The translations under genes were made by a program, and so were the position numbers. From NCBI RefSeq assembly GCF_004116385.1, contig NZ_PEIB01000001.1:351368-415367 (forward strand): DNA of 64,000 nt. The letters run 5' to 3'. The notes below the pieces were generated by a model that saw only the letters and a program-made list of their open reading frames with translations, was not told the origin of the DNA and did no database searches. Shown piece by piece: positions 18,772 to 30,173 of the stretch. The DNA comes from Veronia nyctiphanis (GTDB lineage: Bacteria > Pseudomonadota > Gammaproteobacteria > Enterobacterales > Vibrionaceae). Each line of letters starts with the position of its first letter. Position 1 is the first letter of the stretch.

Positions 18772-20636
18772 ATGAAAACTATCAAGTTACCAATATTTCT
18801 CGCTTTTTTTAGCTTCAGCCTGTCGGCCTATGAGATAAATTCAACGGGTGATACAGCGCTATCTCCGTCAAAGTTTGTTTCCGATAATGGTTCGCCCGAA
18901 GTCATCTTTGAACATGCCAATGCCGAGTGTTTGTCTAACTGCCGTAAATCCTTGACCATAGGTAATCACAAATATACCTACAGCACTGATTCTTCATTAG
19001 TGTCACAGTCTCGCTATCGGCGTGACAGCTGGGCATTGGTCCAGGAGTCTTACCAAGGTGCTGATAACCATGTCGTTAATTTCTGGATGGTCAATGCTGT
19101 TTCTCAATCTCGTTGGGCGAGTATTGGGGAATGCGCGAGTGCGAAAACGATAGCCATAGATAAAAGTGGCAGACTGATTTGTGTCGATGGCAGTAAACTT
19201 CATATCGTCAGCAAAGACGATGCGGAAGAAATTGAACTCCCTGTTGAACCCATTATCGCTAGTCTCAATAACAACCTTGACGGCGAGTTAGCAATAGCAC
19301 TGATTGATAAGCAAACTATGGAGCTTCAGGTCTCGACCTTGTCGCGTCTAGTCAGAGACCCTGATACTGCATGGCAGTCAGTGCAAACTAAACTTCACCT
19401 GCGCAGTGACTTTGATGACACATTGGTCGTCTTTCCCGAGAACGATGAGACAATTGCTGTCGCCAGCTATGAATACGTCAATGTTTTCAATAAAGGGCTT
19501 GCGACGTATTTATTTACTTATGGTAAAGCGCCGACACGGCGTGTGGTCGCCAACAGCTTTAAGCGAAACTATGGCTTTAACCCGGACTTGTACCTAGAAG
19601 ATGGCGACTTAATTGTATCGGCATTTGATAGCACCCAAGGGGAGCGATATGGCTATCAGATAGCGGTTGACGAGCTTTATGAGCCGGAGCCTTTTCAGTC
19701 GTTTTTCAGCTCGCCAGCAAGGGTTGATCTACTGGCGGGCTATGGCGTGATGAGTGCCAATTGGTTGGTTAACCAAGAAGTCGACATTAGCATGGAATAA
19801 CTGCTTCAACGGACTATCAGATAAATGATGATGTGCTTCATAGCAGTTACTTTCAGGGCAGGGTCGATAACCTTCAGATAACCCTTCAATACCTCACAAG
19901 CAAGGGAACAGAAAGTGCGTCAAAAGCCGAGAGAATCGGGACAGACTACATTTCTGGCATCATTGATTTTAACGGCTTCTTTGACGGCGCAGATACCCTT
20001 CGTTTCCGAATAGACAGAATGGAGGCCGAGGGCACTGCAATTTACCGTGACTCTCAGGGGCAGTCTCTGGTGACAGATTTTGAAACGGCTTATCAGAACA
20101 CAGATTTACTGTTGATGAGTGAGAGAGGTTTCTACTTTGGGCTTGGATATAGCCATTACAAAATGCCCAGCGCTGTGGGTTTTAAATCAACACGTGGCGG
20201 ACAATCGGGAACGTCTTTTGACAAGCAGTTTGAAATCGACCGATTTATGTTGTTCGCGGGGAAAGATGAAATTAGCTACGGTGCTAGATACGAAACCTCT
20301 TATAGCCGCGTATTTATTGCCCCGCAGTTCGGTATCGGTATCAATAAATTATCGGTCAGCGATCAGGCGTTGTTTGATGCTGTAGGAACCTATGGCGATA
20401 TTTCAGGAAAGTACGCGGTTGCACTCAGCGGCCAACTTGATCTTGGCTATACGTTTCAACAGCGTTCTGTCGCAGCCTATGGTCTGGGGTATTCAATTCA
20501 GCTGGGCTACCGAGCCAAAGCAGATTACACCATTCAAGATTGGTTTCCCGAAAATGATGACGGAAGTTGGATGTTGAATTATTCCCGCAGTGATATTTGG
20601 CATGGGCCATACCTGCAATTCAACGTGATGTTTTAA
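18772..20636 (+). CDS. Large secreted/outer-membrane protein, frame broken near 19795
   Basis: Begins with a signal peptide (MKTIKLPIFLAFFSFSLSA, ending about residue 19). The first ~340 residues look like repeated beta-rich, possibly propeller-like segments with a Cys pair (ECLSNC). The first frame stops at DISME; GITASTDYQINDDVLHSS continues one frame off, and one missing G (ATGGAATA for ATGGGAATA) joins them into ~621 residues. The C-terminal ~280 residues alternate as a beta-barrel (FYFGLGYSHYKM, GYTFQQRSVAAYGLGYS) and end in FNVMF, an outer-membrane sorting signal. I do not recognise the family. The stop overlaps the LysR stop by 4 bp, tail to tail. Confidence 0.75.
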
Positions 20637-21526
20637 GGCAAGCTCCCTTTGGCTTTCTCGCTGAGAAAGTCAATTAACCTTCTTGTGTTGGCATTTTCCG
20701 GAGCCTGTCCGGGCCACACCAGATGGTAAGGGATTGGCTCGACTTGCCAGTCTTTCAATAGCTCAACTACGTCACCTTTGTTGATATGTGGCACTACCAA
20801 AAAAGACGGCGGCGTGGCAATACCCACTCCCAGCAACGCAAGTTCGCTCATCGCATCGACATTATTCACGCTTATTGCGCTCTCGTAACTTACCTCTGCT
20901 TTCTGCTTATTTTTATGAGTAAACTGGCGTTTATCTCTCATCATTGTAAGACCTATCCAAGGCCAGCCAGAGAGGTCTTCAAGCTCAGTAGGATTGCCAT
21001 ATTTCTTTATCAATTCACGATGAGCGATGAGTTTTCTATGAATCACACCAAGTTGTTTGTATTTCAGCGTACTATCAGGCAGCTCGCCAATTCTGACGGC
21101 TAAATCTATGTTGTTATCAATTAATGCCTCTCGCTCATCACTGAAAACCAGAGAAAGGTGAAGCCTTGGAAAGCGCTGGCGAAAGGTGCCCAAATCAGTC
21201 AGTAGTTCAGAACGTGAAAATAAGGCGGGAAGTGAGATCGTGAGTTTCCCTTCAGGGTCGGTATTTTTCGACACAAAATGGTTGATACCTGCATGAGCGC
21301 TATTGAGCATTGCTACTGTGTGTTCAAGTAACGTTCGACCTTCGTGAGTCAAAGACAATTTTCGTGTGGAACGATAAACCAGTGTGGTTCCCAAGCGATT
21401 CTCCAGTTGCGAGACATGATAGCTCACAACGGAAGGGGAGAGGTTGAGAGATACAGATGCGGCGCGGAATGAGCCTTTCTTCGCTACTTCTGCGAATATT
21501 GCCATCGACTTGAGGTCTTCTATCAT
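20633..21526 (-). CDS. LysR-family transcriptional regulator
   Basis: 297 residues. N-terminal winged helix (FAEVAKKGSFRAASVSLNLSPSVVSYHVSQLENRLG, about 10-44) and a LysR substrate-binding domain from about residue 90, with RIGELPDSTLKY in the usual position (CrgA-like branch). It is divergent from the LysE-type exporter gene, which starts 108 bp away; such pairs usually mean that the regulator controls the exporter. The effector is unknown. Confidence 0.9.
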   Translation of the reverse strand: MIEDLKSMAIFAEVAKKGSFRAASVSLNLSPSVVSYHVSQLENRLGTTLVYRSTRKLSLTHEGRTLLEHTVAMLNSAHAGINHFVSKNTDPEGKLTISLPALFSRSELLTDLGTFRQRFPRLHLSLVFSDEREALIDNNIDLAVRIGELPDSTLKYKQLGVIHRKLIAHRELIKKYGNPTELEDLSGWPWIGLTMMRDKRQFTHKNKQKAEVSYESAISVNNVDAMSELALLGVGIATPPSFLVVPHINKGDVVELLKDWQVEPIPYHLVWPGQAPENANTRRLIDFLSEKAKGSLP

Positions 21527-21633
21527 TATTAAACTTTTTCGAATAAATAAAATGATTTGTTCTATCTATTAAAGCTTACTGTTCCAAAGTAAACTCGACA
21601 AATTAAATGACCTACCTTAATCAGGAATAAACA

Positions 21634-22227
21634 GTGACTCTCATTTTTGCTATGTGTTTGTTCGCATTTACCATGTCAATTACTCCCGGACCAGTAAACA
21701 TGGTGATCCTAACAAGCGGATTGAAGCATGGCGTTAGAAGAACGATCCCTTTTGTCGCAGGTTCAACGATAGGATTTATCGCATTACTCGGGATGATAGG
21801 TCTGGGGCTTGGTGCGATTCTATCGGGCCTTCCTGTTTTTGAAGACGTTCTTGCTGTTGCTGGCAGTGTGTTTATTGCTTACTTGGGTTGGCAAATCATG
21901 CATTCCGATAGTGAGATGAAAGCGGACGATCAACAGTGCCCCGGCTTTTGGCAAGGGGCATTACTGCAGTGGCTTAACCCTAAAGCATGGATTGCCTGTA
22001 TGTCTGGTATATCCGCGTTTGCACTCCACGATGAATATGGAAAGCTTGGCGTCTTTTTACTGCTCTACTTTACGATTTGTCTCTTAACGCAATTGAGTTG
22101 GGCTATCGTAGGAAGCAAAATCTCCATATTTCTGTCTGATGATCATTGGCGAAAGTTCATTAACCGAGTAATGGGGGGGAGCCTCATCGCAATTGCAGCT
22201 TATTTAGTGTTTACCCACTTCCTGTAA
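21634..22227 (+). CDS. LysE/RhtB-family amino-acid exporter
   Basis: 197 residues, about six membrane segments, with the signature at the start MSITPGPVNMVILTSGLKHGVRR and QWLNPKAW in the middle, as in LysE/RhtB translocators. It probably exports an amino acid or related small molecule through the inner membrane. The divergent LysR gene is the likely regulator. A terminator follows 23 bp after the stop. Confidence 0.9.
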   Translation: MTLIFAMCLFAFTMSITPGPVNMVILTSGLKHGVRRTIPFVAGSTIGFIALLGMIGLGLGAILSGLPVFEDVLAVAGSVFIAYLGWQIMHSDSEMKADDQQCPGFWQGALLQWLNPKAWIACMSGISAFALHDEYGKLGVFLLLYFTICLLTQLSWAIVGSKISIFLSDDHWRKFINRVMGGSLIAIAAYLVFTHFL

Positions 22228-22249
22228 CATTTTCGATTTGGAAAAAAGA

Positions 22250-22276
22250 AAAGCCGACGTAATCGTCGGCTTTCTC
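22250..22276. terminator. Terminator after the LysE-type gene
   Basis: A 10-bp stem (AAAGCCGACG) with TAAT loop, flanked by an A-run on one side and TTTCTC on the other. It may serve both the exporter and the leftward ygiQ. Confidence 0.7.
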
Positions 22277-22291
22277 ATATATCCCTCGTCG

Positions 22292-22351
22292 GTAACTCAC
22301 TGTCTGTTAGCGAGTCGTCTGTTAACGAGCTGACTGTTAGCGAACAGTTTG
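22292..22351 (-). repeat. Tandem 15-bp repeat at the 3' end of ygiQ
   Basis: Four 15-bp units in phase on the minus strand: CAAACTGTTCGCTAA, CAGTCAGCTCGTTAA, CAGACGACTCGCTAA, and CAGACAGTGAGTTAC (degraded). The first unit encodes the last codons and the stop of ygiQ, so the array runs out of the coding region and repeats the stop codon. It likely grew by replication slippage. Confidence 0.7.
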
Positions 22352-24696
22352 ACGCTGACGGTTACCGGCAGGTTTTTTTCCTTTCTTTCCGATAGCAGGC
22401 GATGAGCGACCGGTTGTCGGTTTTCCGCGACCACCACCGTTGCTCTGTGGTTGACCACTATTGCTCGCTTGATCACCAGAATGACGGCTCTTAGGTTTGC
22501 CGGACTTCGGATTCGATCCCGCAGTCGATTGGCTGTTTCCGCCTTTGCCTTTTGCCGGTCGACGGTTTTGTTGGCCGTCTTTTCGGATATCTGGCTGGTT
22601 TGGATGTTTAGTCGCGAAACGCTTAGCACCATGGCGGCTAGAGCCACGTCGTTGCGCTGGCGTTAACTCAGCTTCCGAGCTTCATGAGGCACCAAACAAC
22701 CGGGCTTATCACCGATCAGATGTTTCTTACCCATTCTCTGTAGAGCGTCACGAATCATTGGCCAGTTGGCTGGATCATGATAGCGGAGCAAAGCTTTGTG
22801 CAGACGGCGCTGCCGGTCGCCTTTTGCGACAGTTAAATCCTCGCGCTTTTTGTATTTCACACGCTTCAGAGGGTTAGTCTCTGAATGGTACATCGCCGTC
22901 GCATTACACATTGGCGATGGATAAAAGTTCTGTACCTGGTCACACTCGAACTCGTTCTCTTTCAGCCACAATGCCAAATGCAACATATCGTCGTCAGTAC
23001 AGCCAGGGTGTGCTGCGATGAAGTAAGGGATGAGGTACTGTTTCTTACCTGCTTCTTTACTGTATTTCTCGAACAGTTCTTTAAATCTGTCATAGGTGCC
23101 CATACCGGGCTTCATCATCAGATCCAGCGTACCTTTCTCTGTATGCTCAGGCGCGATTTTAAGGTAGCCGCCGACATGATGGGTGACCAGCTCTTTGACA
23201 TACTCAGGAGATTCAATCGCCAAGTCGTAACGCACGCCCGATGCGATCATCACTTTCTTAACGCCTTTAACGTTGCGTGACTCGCGATACAGGTCGATGG
23301 TGTGCTGGTGGTCCGTATCCAGTTTCTCACAGATTTTCGGGAACACGCAGGAAGGGCGTCGACAGTTACGCTCGGCACGAGGGTCTGAACATCCCAGACG
23401 ATACATATTTGCCGTCGGACCGCCCAAATCAGAAATCGTCCCCGTAAAGCCAGGTACTTTGTCACGAATAGCTTCAATCTCACCGATGATCGACTCTTTT
23501 GAACGGTTTTGGATGATTCGACCTTCATGCTCGGTAATCGAACAGAAAGAGCAACCACCAAAGCAACCCCGCATGATATTGACCGAGGTTTTGATCATGT
23601 CATAAGCAGGTATTTTTGCTTTGCCGTACATAGGGTGAGGCACCCTCGCGTAGGGCAAATCAAAGACAAAATCCATCTCTTCGGTGGTTAACGGAATCGG
23701 CGGCGTATTTATCCAAAGCTCTCTGTCGCCGTGTTTTTGAATCAATGCGCGGGCAGAGTAGGGGTTTGTCTCCAAGTGCATCACACGACTGGCGTGGGCA
23801 TACAGGATCCGATCGTTAACCAGTTTTTCAAAAGAGGGCAAACGGACATAGCTGTTCTCAGCATCATGACGAGCCGGACGAACAGTGATCGGTTTCGCTG
23901 CGCTCTTTTCTTTGTCTTCTGACGTCTTACACGCTGTTTCTGTTGCGTAAGGGTTAGGCATCACCATCGACTTGCCCGGCTTATCGATACGCGAGCTATC
24001 AATCTCACGCATGTTTTCCGGTGCTTCTTTCATGATGACAGCGGTGCCAGGAACCCGAGTCATTGCACTGACATCCTCACCATTGGCAATACGATGGGAT
24101 ACTTCAACCAATGCACGTTCGGCGTTACCGAAAAGGAGAATATCTGCTTTCGCATCCATCAATACTGAGCGGCGGACTTTATCTGACCAGTAATCGTAAT
24201 GAGCCAGACGACGAAGGCTGGCTTCAATACCACCAAGTACAATAGGCACATCTTTATAGGCTTCACGGCATCGCTGTGAGTAAACCAAAACCGCGCGGTC
24301 AGGGCGTTTTCCACCCTCATTATTCGGTGTATAGGCATCATCATGACGCAATTTACGATCAGCCGTGTAGCGGTTGATCATTGAGTCCATGTTGCCGGCG
24401 GTAATACCGAAATAAAGATTAGGTTTGCCCAGCGACATGAAGGCATCTTTGTTCTGCCATTCTGGCTGGGAGATGATACCAACACGAAACCCTTGTGCTT
24501 CCAGAACACGGCCGATGACAGCCATACCAAAACTTGGATGATCAACATACGCATCACCTGTCACTATGATAATGTCGCAACTGTCCCAGCCAAGCTGGTC
24601 CATTTCTTCACGGCTGGTCGGCAGGAAGGGTGCTGTGCCGTAACACTCGGCCCAGTATTTCGGATATTCGAAAATATTCTTTTCTTTCGCACGCAT
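22337..24696 (-). CDS. ygiQ: YgiQ radical-SAM protein, frame broken near 22678
   Basis: A large UPF0313-family protein. It has an N-terminal domain (residues ~1-370, with [20 protein letters not shown]), the radical SAM cluster at [15 protein letters not shown] (CxxxCxxC) and extra Cys further on ([12 protein letters not shown]). The reaction is not established. The frame ends at [11 protein letters not shown], but the neighbouring frame continues from [16 protein letters not shown] into a low-complexity tail rich in Lys, Arg, Gly, Ser and Gln, ending RQRQTVR, as in the E. coli tail. One missing G (CGGAAG for CGGGAAG) restores ~786 residues. The start ATG is at 24696. Confidence 0.9.
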
Positions 24697-25173
24697 AGAG
24701 TTCGTTTCATTGCTGCGGAGTGTTTAAGTATCGTCGCGCTATCAGCTAAACAGCGTTCTAATTTTAATACTGATACTCTGTCAGTCCGCGTTGCTTCCAG
24801 TAATAAGTGGTATCGTTCGATGGCGGTTCAAAAGGAAACAGCCACCCTATTGGTCAAAATTTGAAACGCGACATATTAACATGATCACCTCTCCCGCACT
24901 AATGTCTATTTGTCTGTGATCCTGATAGATAAAGAGCCAATATCTCCTCGATATGTGAAGTGTCTAATTGAATAGAATTCCAGATAAAATGTTGAGCTCA
25001 ACAAATCCATTTATAGATTTGAACGATCTAATTATGTATGCGTATTAACTCTTTCTGACTTGTATTTTATTGATAAATCAGTGAGCTAGGTCATGTTAAT
25101 AGGGGGTGGTATTTGTGGTGTCGCAAACTCTCTATAGTCTATCGATGTCTCAAATATTAGATAATGGACTATC
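24697..25173. other. Intergenic region, divergent
   Basis: About 477 bp between divergent ygiQ and the HD-GYP gene. AT-rich near 24960-25140. No convincing gene or named operator; it presumably holds the two promoters. Confidence 0.4.
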
Positions 25174-28073
25174 ATGGCTAGACGCAGTTACACGCTTCAA
25201 ATTCATATCGCGGGTATTTTCTTTATTGTTGTATCACTGCTTTCCCTTCTACTTATTGTCTTAAGCTATCAAAATTCAAAAGCGCTTAATCAGCAACTAG
25301 CATCAGAACGAACACAGCAAAATGCAGAACGTATCAAGTTGTCGTTTGAGAAGCTTACATCGCCAGTCATTACAGCAATGGATGCGTTAGCGTCCTCTGA
25401 TTTTAGCCATAATCTTTATGCATCAAACGATACCCAATGGCTCTCTACGGTTAACGCTATCCTAGAGCGTAACCCAGACGTACTCGCGGTGTATGTTGGT
25501 TTTCCAAATGAGAGCTCGGCTTTTATTCGTTCTACAAAACCTGCGTTCATGAAGACACAATTTGATGCCCCAGAGAGCAGCCATATCATGGTTGACGTCA
25601 ATAGCAGTGTTGGCCAACAAATTCGTACACACTACGATCAGAATCTGGATCGTATTCAGATGAGCTCAGACCTCATCAAATATAAGCCAACACTTCGTCC
25701 TTGGTATAAAGCAGCCCCCGATGACGGCAGTATCTATGTCACCGACCCGTATTTTTATCACTTCATTCAGCGGATGGGCATCACGCTCACACGTCAGCTC
25801 CCTGTCATTGATGGTGTGCTCGCAGCTGATATCACTCTAGATTCTCTCGAAAAGTTTCTTTATTCGCTGGTAGACACTGAGCAAACCCAGCTGATGTTAG
25901 TTGACGATAATAAGCGTGTTTTTGCCCACTCCGGCTTTTTGCCCGGTGCTTCAGCGGAGGTTAATCAGGCTACCTATCTTGAGGCGATGGCCGCGTCTCC
26001 CTTCAATCACCTAGTAAAAAACACTGACTGGACTGAGGCAAACAGCACTGTTGTTCATGATGGGGAAAGTTGGTCAATCAATCTTGTCCGGATTAACTTT
26101 GGCGGGGAGCGAGGTTTGTGGTTGGCTAAGGCTGTACCTGAGCGGCTTATGATCCAAAGCGCGATAGATGCCAGAAATAATCAAATCATTATCAGTGCGT
26201 TTGGGCTCCTGATCGGCACCGTTATGGTGCTATGGGCATCGAGACTCATCGCAACGCCACTGAAAGCATTGGTAGAAGAAACCAGAAAAATTCGTCGCTT
26301 TGACTTCTCAAGTGTGGATACACCCGAATCAAATATTGTTGAAATCAAGGCGCTTTCTGGCTCGATCAAAGTCATGTCTGAAACAATACAGAACTTCTTG
26401 AGAACACTTCATCGCGTCTCGAATAGCTCTAATTTCGATTCATTGATGGGTGATATCACCTCTCACTGCCAACAGGTTTCTGAAGCTAATGTTGTGATGC
26501 TGTGGACGCACTCTGAAGAGAAAGATCAGAAGCTTAGAGTCACGGCGAGATATCCGCAGGATGACACCAGCTTCGATATCGATTTACAGCGCTTACTCGA
26601 TGCGTCGCCAGAAAGAGCAGAGACGCTTCATCAACATAAATTCTTGAGCTTCTCGCCTTCACTCAACGACCATGAAAGTCAATTATTGCCCGAGAGTATT
26701 AAACATGTATGGTTAGTGCCTCTTTACAGTAGGACTCAAGCCTGTATTGGTTATGTGTTTATGGGCTTTGATCACTGCAAAGGCAATGAACAGGCTGAGA
26801 AGCTGGAATTTATTCGACAGTTCCTGGGCTTTGCATCACTGATAAAAGAAAGCTGGGGGCTCGTGGCTGCGCAGAAACATCTGTTCAAATCCTTTGTCGA
26901 GTTAATGGCGTCGGCGATCGATACCAAATCCCCTTATACTGGCGGTCATTGCCAGCGTGTGCCGGAGCTCACATTTATGCTGGCTGATGCGGTTAGTCAG
27001 GACAAAGAGCGTTTCCCTGACTTTACGCTTGATGATCAATCTCGTGAAGCGCTCTATTTCGCAGCTTGGCTTCATGACTGTGGCAAAGTGACAACGCCGG
27101 AATATGTGGTTGATAAAGCCACAAAACTAGAAACTATCTACAACCGGATACATGAAATTCGTACCCGTTTTGAGGTGCTAAAAAGGGATGTTGAAATTTC
27201 TTATTGGAAAAAGCGTCTTGCGGGTGAAAACACCTCTGAACTTGACGCTTGGTTGGCTGCAGAGCAAAAGGCCCTCGATGAGGAGTTTTCGTTTGTTGCC
27301 ATGTGTAATCAAGGTGGCGAGTTTATGGATGCCAGCAATATCGAACGACTTCAAAAAATTGCCTCGCGCACCTGGATGCGAACCATTGACGATAGCACGG
27401 GCTATCTTGGGAAGAAGAAGCGCGTTGCCAAGGTAAAGCCAGCGCATTGCCGATGGAAGAGCAAGTGCTGAGTGATAAGCCAGAACAGCGAATTCCCTGG
27501 TTACCTCAGCAGTCAGAAACGTTTGAAAATTGGGAGTTCAACCTGAAAGTCCCCGAGTTGCAATACAACAGGGGAGAGCTCCACAACCTCTCAATTCAAC
27601 GGGGTACGCTGACAGCAGAGGAACGTTTCATTATTAACGACCATATTATTCAGACGATCAAAATGCTGCGAAAGTTGCCTTATCAGAAACACCTTGATCG
27701 AGTGCCTGAAATTGCTGGTGGTCATCATGAAAAAATGGATGGTAAAGGTTACCCGTACGGCCTTGATGAGAGCACGCTATCTGTAGACGCCCGTATCATG
27801 GCTGTCGCGGATATTTTTGAAGCCCTGACCGCCAGTGACAGGCCATATAAAAAGGCCAAAACACTGAGTGAAGCGCTAAAAATACTCGCATTCATGGCAA
27901 AGGATAAACACATTGATGGACAGTTATTCAGGCTGTTTATTGAACAGAAAATTTATCTGCGTTACGCAGAAGAATTTTTGCCTCCAGAGCAGCATGATGA
28001 TGTTGATGAGGCAGCCCTGTTGAAGATCGTTTCTGTCACTCCTGCAGAGGGAAAAGATAAGCAGCCAGCATGA
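25174..28073 (+). CDS. Cache-sensor HD-GYP c-di-GMP phosphodiesterase, frame broken near 27432
   Basis: About 966 residues. TM1 at residues ~10-32, a periplasmic dCache-like sensor (PTLRPWYKAAP, GSIYVTDPYF), TM2 at ~340-357, a HAMP-like stretch, then a GAF-like region. The HD half has HCQRV and LHDCGK (about 630-640). HHEKMDGKGYP and IMAVADIFEALTASDRPY follow at ~850-890, the HD-GYP signature. The gap between HD and GYP is ~210 residues, about 150 more than usual. The first frame ends VAKVKPAHCRWKSKC; one missing A (CCAAGG for CCAAAGG) continues as KGKASALPMEEQVL. It should hydrolyse c-di-GMP in response to a periplasmic ligand. Confidence 0.9.
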
Positions 28074-28096
28074 ATTTTAATATTGCTTATGAATAA

Positions 28097-28134
28097 TAAA
28101 AGAATTTATATTTTTTATACTATAAATTCTTTTA
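28097..28134 (+). terminator. AT-rich inverted repeat after the HD-GYP gene
   Basis: A perfect 14-bp stem (TAAAAGAATTTATA / TATAAATTCTTTTA) with a 10-base loop, 23 bp after the stop and followed by TTTATT. The low GC of the stem makes it a weak terminator, or it may be a regulatory structure. Confidence 0.5.
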
Positions 28135-28357
28135 TTTATTACTTTAGTGGATTTAACCTTTATCAAAGGAAATTAACTGTAGCCAATACGCTAATCATTT
28201 AATGAAAATATCTAATAAATATTCATTTCCAGTAAAAGATTTCTATTCTTTGGGATTATTTTAAAGTGAGCTTTTCTGCACAATATTTAAAGTGATCTGG
28301 GATAAGAGTTAAGAAAGGTTGTTAGGATGCACGCCCAATGTATAAAGAGGTTACATT

Positions 28358-28894
28358 ATGAAAAAGTGTTCAATAGCCCCCTTTCTTCTTGTGCTGGTAG
28401 CCGCACCTACTTATGCGGATTGGAATACCGGAGTGAAAGTTTCTGGGATGTCAAAAACGTTTGAAACTGACACGAATAGCCAAGATAGCACCAGTCTTGC
28501 AACCTTAGTCGGTTCCGTGGGGTATTCGATGCCTGCTGGAGTAAACGGGTTGACTGTATCACCGGAATTACATTTTGGTGTCGGAGCTTTGAGTGGGGCG
28601 GTGGATAACAACGGTGCTCAGATTGCTGAAGTGGCTATTGACAGCTTCCAAAGTTTTTCATTGAAAGCGCAGTACGCTGTTAACGATGCTGTTTATATTT
28701 ATGTAGCGCCAGCATATACAAAGGTATCTTACAAACTATTTGACGAGAATGTATCTGTGATTAAATCAGAAACTGATTACTCGATAGGTGCGGGTTTCGG
28801 TTATCGAGTAAATGAAAATTTATCTGCAGAGTTTGCATATGATAACCTGAATGATACGAACATTTTCTCATTCGGTGTGAATTATAAGCGTTAA
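28358..28894 (+). CDS. Outer-membrane beta-barrel protein
   Basis: 178 residues. The signal peptide ends at TYA-D (residue ~20). The mature part alternates as a barrel (FGVGALSGAVD, AVYIYVAPAYTKVSYK, SIGAGFGYRVNENLSAEFAYDNL) and looks like an eight-strand porin-like/OmpW-type protein. The last residues are NYKR rather than Phe, so the terminal sorting signal is weaker than usual. GAGG precedes the ATG at a good distance. The function is unknown. Confidence 0.8.
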   Translation: MKKCSIAPFLLVLVAAPTYADWNTGVKVSGMSKTFETDTNSQDSTSLATLVGSVGYSMPAGVNGLTVSPELHFGVGALSGAVDNNGAQIAEVAIDSFQSFSLKAQYAVNDAVYIYVAPAYTKVSYKLFDENVSVIKSETDYSIGAGFGYRVNENLSAEFAYDNLNDTNIFSFGVNYKR

Positions 28895-28943
28895 ATAATT
28901 TTGGGCATGGACGTTATATTATTGTGGTTTGGTGCCTACCTGT

Positions 28944-29141
28944 TTAGTACGCTTCGTTTTCACTAAATACATTAACGATGATACCTCCGTCCATGTCTTC
29001 ATAGATTTTGAAGACAATAGGTCGACAACAGACCTGACAGTCTTCGATGTATTGTTGATCGACGTCGGTACTATCAATCAGAACATCAATCAATTCACCG
29101 CAATAGGGGCAGCCAATCGTTTGTTCGTTCAACTCTTCCAT
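28944..29141 (-). CDS. CPXCG-motif Cys-rich small protein
   Basis: 65 residues with CPYCGE at residues 11-16 and CQVCCRP at about 35-41, two Cys pairs that would bind zinc as a zinc ribbon; the rest is acidic. It matches the known family of CPXCG Cys-rich proteins found in many gamma-proteobacteria, whose function is unknown. It is a stand-alone gene. Confidence 0.85.
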   Translation of the reverse strand: MEELNEQTIGCPYCGELIDVLIDSTDVDQQYIEDCQVCCRPIVFKIYEDMDGGIIVNVFSENEAY

Positions 29142-29239
29142 GCTTTTTCCTTACAGAGGTTAGTTTTTAACTCGACCTTTTACTCGTACATCTTAACGTA
29201 GCCGAAATAAGAAACGTTAGAAACCTCACTTAGGATCTA

Positions 29240-29500
29240 TCAGGAACCTGTCACTGAAAACTCAAGTGTTTCGCCAAGCTGCCCGTCGATAAAAAGGCGT
29301 GTACCGTCATCAAACTCAAGGCATATCTCATTTGATCGTGGTCTGAAAACCCTAAGCACTTTTTTGCTTGTAATCATCCGTTCGATAGCCAGTGCTTCTT
29401 GGTTTAGTGCCTCCTCATTATTTTGCTTATCTCTGTCTTTCAGCATGAATGGCACCGCAATAACTCCCAAGATGATTAGATGGCTGACATTTTTGAACAC
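29240..29500 (-). CDS. Small membrane-anchored hypothetical protein
   Basis: 86 residues. One hydrophobic segment near the start (LIILGVIAVPFML, residues ~8-20) followed by a charged region (KDRDKQNNEEALNQEALAIER) and a short beta-rich end. It is probably held in the inner membrane by its N-terminus. I do not recognise the family. Confidence 0.55.
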   Translation of the reverse strand: MFKNVSHLIILGVIAVPFMLKDRDKQNNEEALNQEALAIERMITSKKVLRVFRPRSNEICLEFDDGTRLFIDGQLGETLEFSVTGS

Positions 29501-29618
29501 GTTTCTTCAAACCAGTAAATTAATTGAACATTGTTTTATAATTTGGTTGGATATTAATTGATGAGATGCATTTACGTCAATGGAACAGTAACGATCAGTT
29601 TGTGTTTGCGGTTTTTGA

Positions 29619-30100
29619 TTAGCCAGAGCTGAGCGACATTCTGAGCAAAGGCCAATCCTCATTATTGAAGCTTCTTACACTCGTTTCTCGGCCTGTTACC
29701 CTAAAACCGAGGGACTCATAGCAGCGGATCGCAGGTGTGTTTTTCTCAAAAACGGCAAGAGAGAGTGAATGAGCACTCAGATTTTCAGTCGCGTAATCTA
29801 TGGCCATTTGAACCAATTGTTTCCCATAGCCTTTGCCACGCCCAGCTTCCTCATTGATCAGCACACGGCATAGTCGGAATTCACCTTCCGAAAGTCTGAA
29901 CAGTTCAATGAACCCTATTTTTTGCTCGTCGCTGACTAACCAAAATGAGGAGACCTCTTCTTTCTGCTGATGTTCGGCGATTTGTTCAACCGTGATAGGC
30001 CAGCGATAGAGCGGGCCACCCCATAAGAGGTTAGATTCGGGCGTTGGGATCCAGCGACAAGCAATGAATAATCAGCAGGTAGGAATGGAGTTAGCTTCAT
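29619..30100 (-). CDS. GNAT N-acetyltransferase, frame broken near 30057
   Basis: The C-terminal part has the GNAT acetyl-CoA motif LINEEAGRGKGYGKQLVQMAI (R/Q-x-x-G-x-G/A) and AIRCYESLGFRVTGRE. The upstream part in another frame (WIPTPESNLLWGGPLYRWPITVEQI) joins to MKLTPFLPADYSLL if one base is missing between GTCGC and TGGATCC. Corrected, it is 160 residues, the normal size. The target is unknown. It lies 74 bp downstream of purT on the opposite side of its stop, and is probably transcribed apart. Confidence 0.75.
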
Positions 30101-30173
30101 ATTGTTTAACTTTCTGACTCAAGACAATTAGCCCCACCCATCAGGTTGTTCTAATGGAAGGGGCCTAGTTTGA

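Noticed and set aside
22292..22351. CRISPR-like array
   Set aside because: The units are contiguous with no spacers, so it is a simple tandem repeat.
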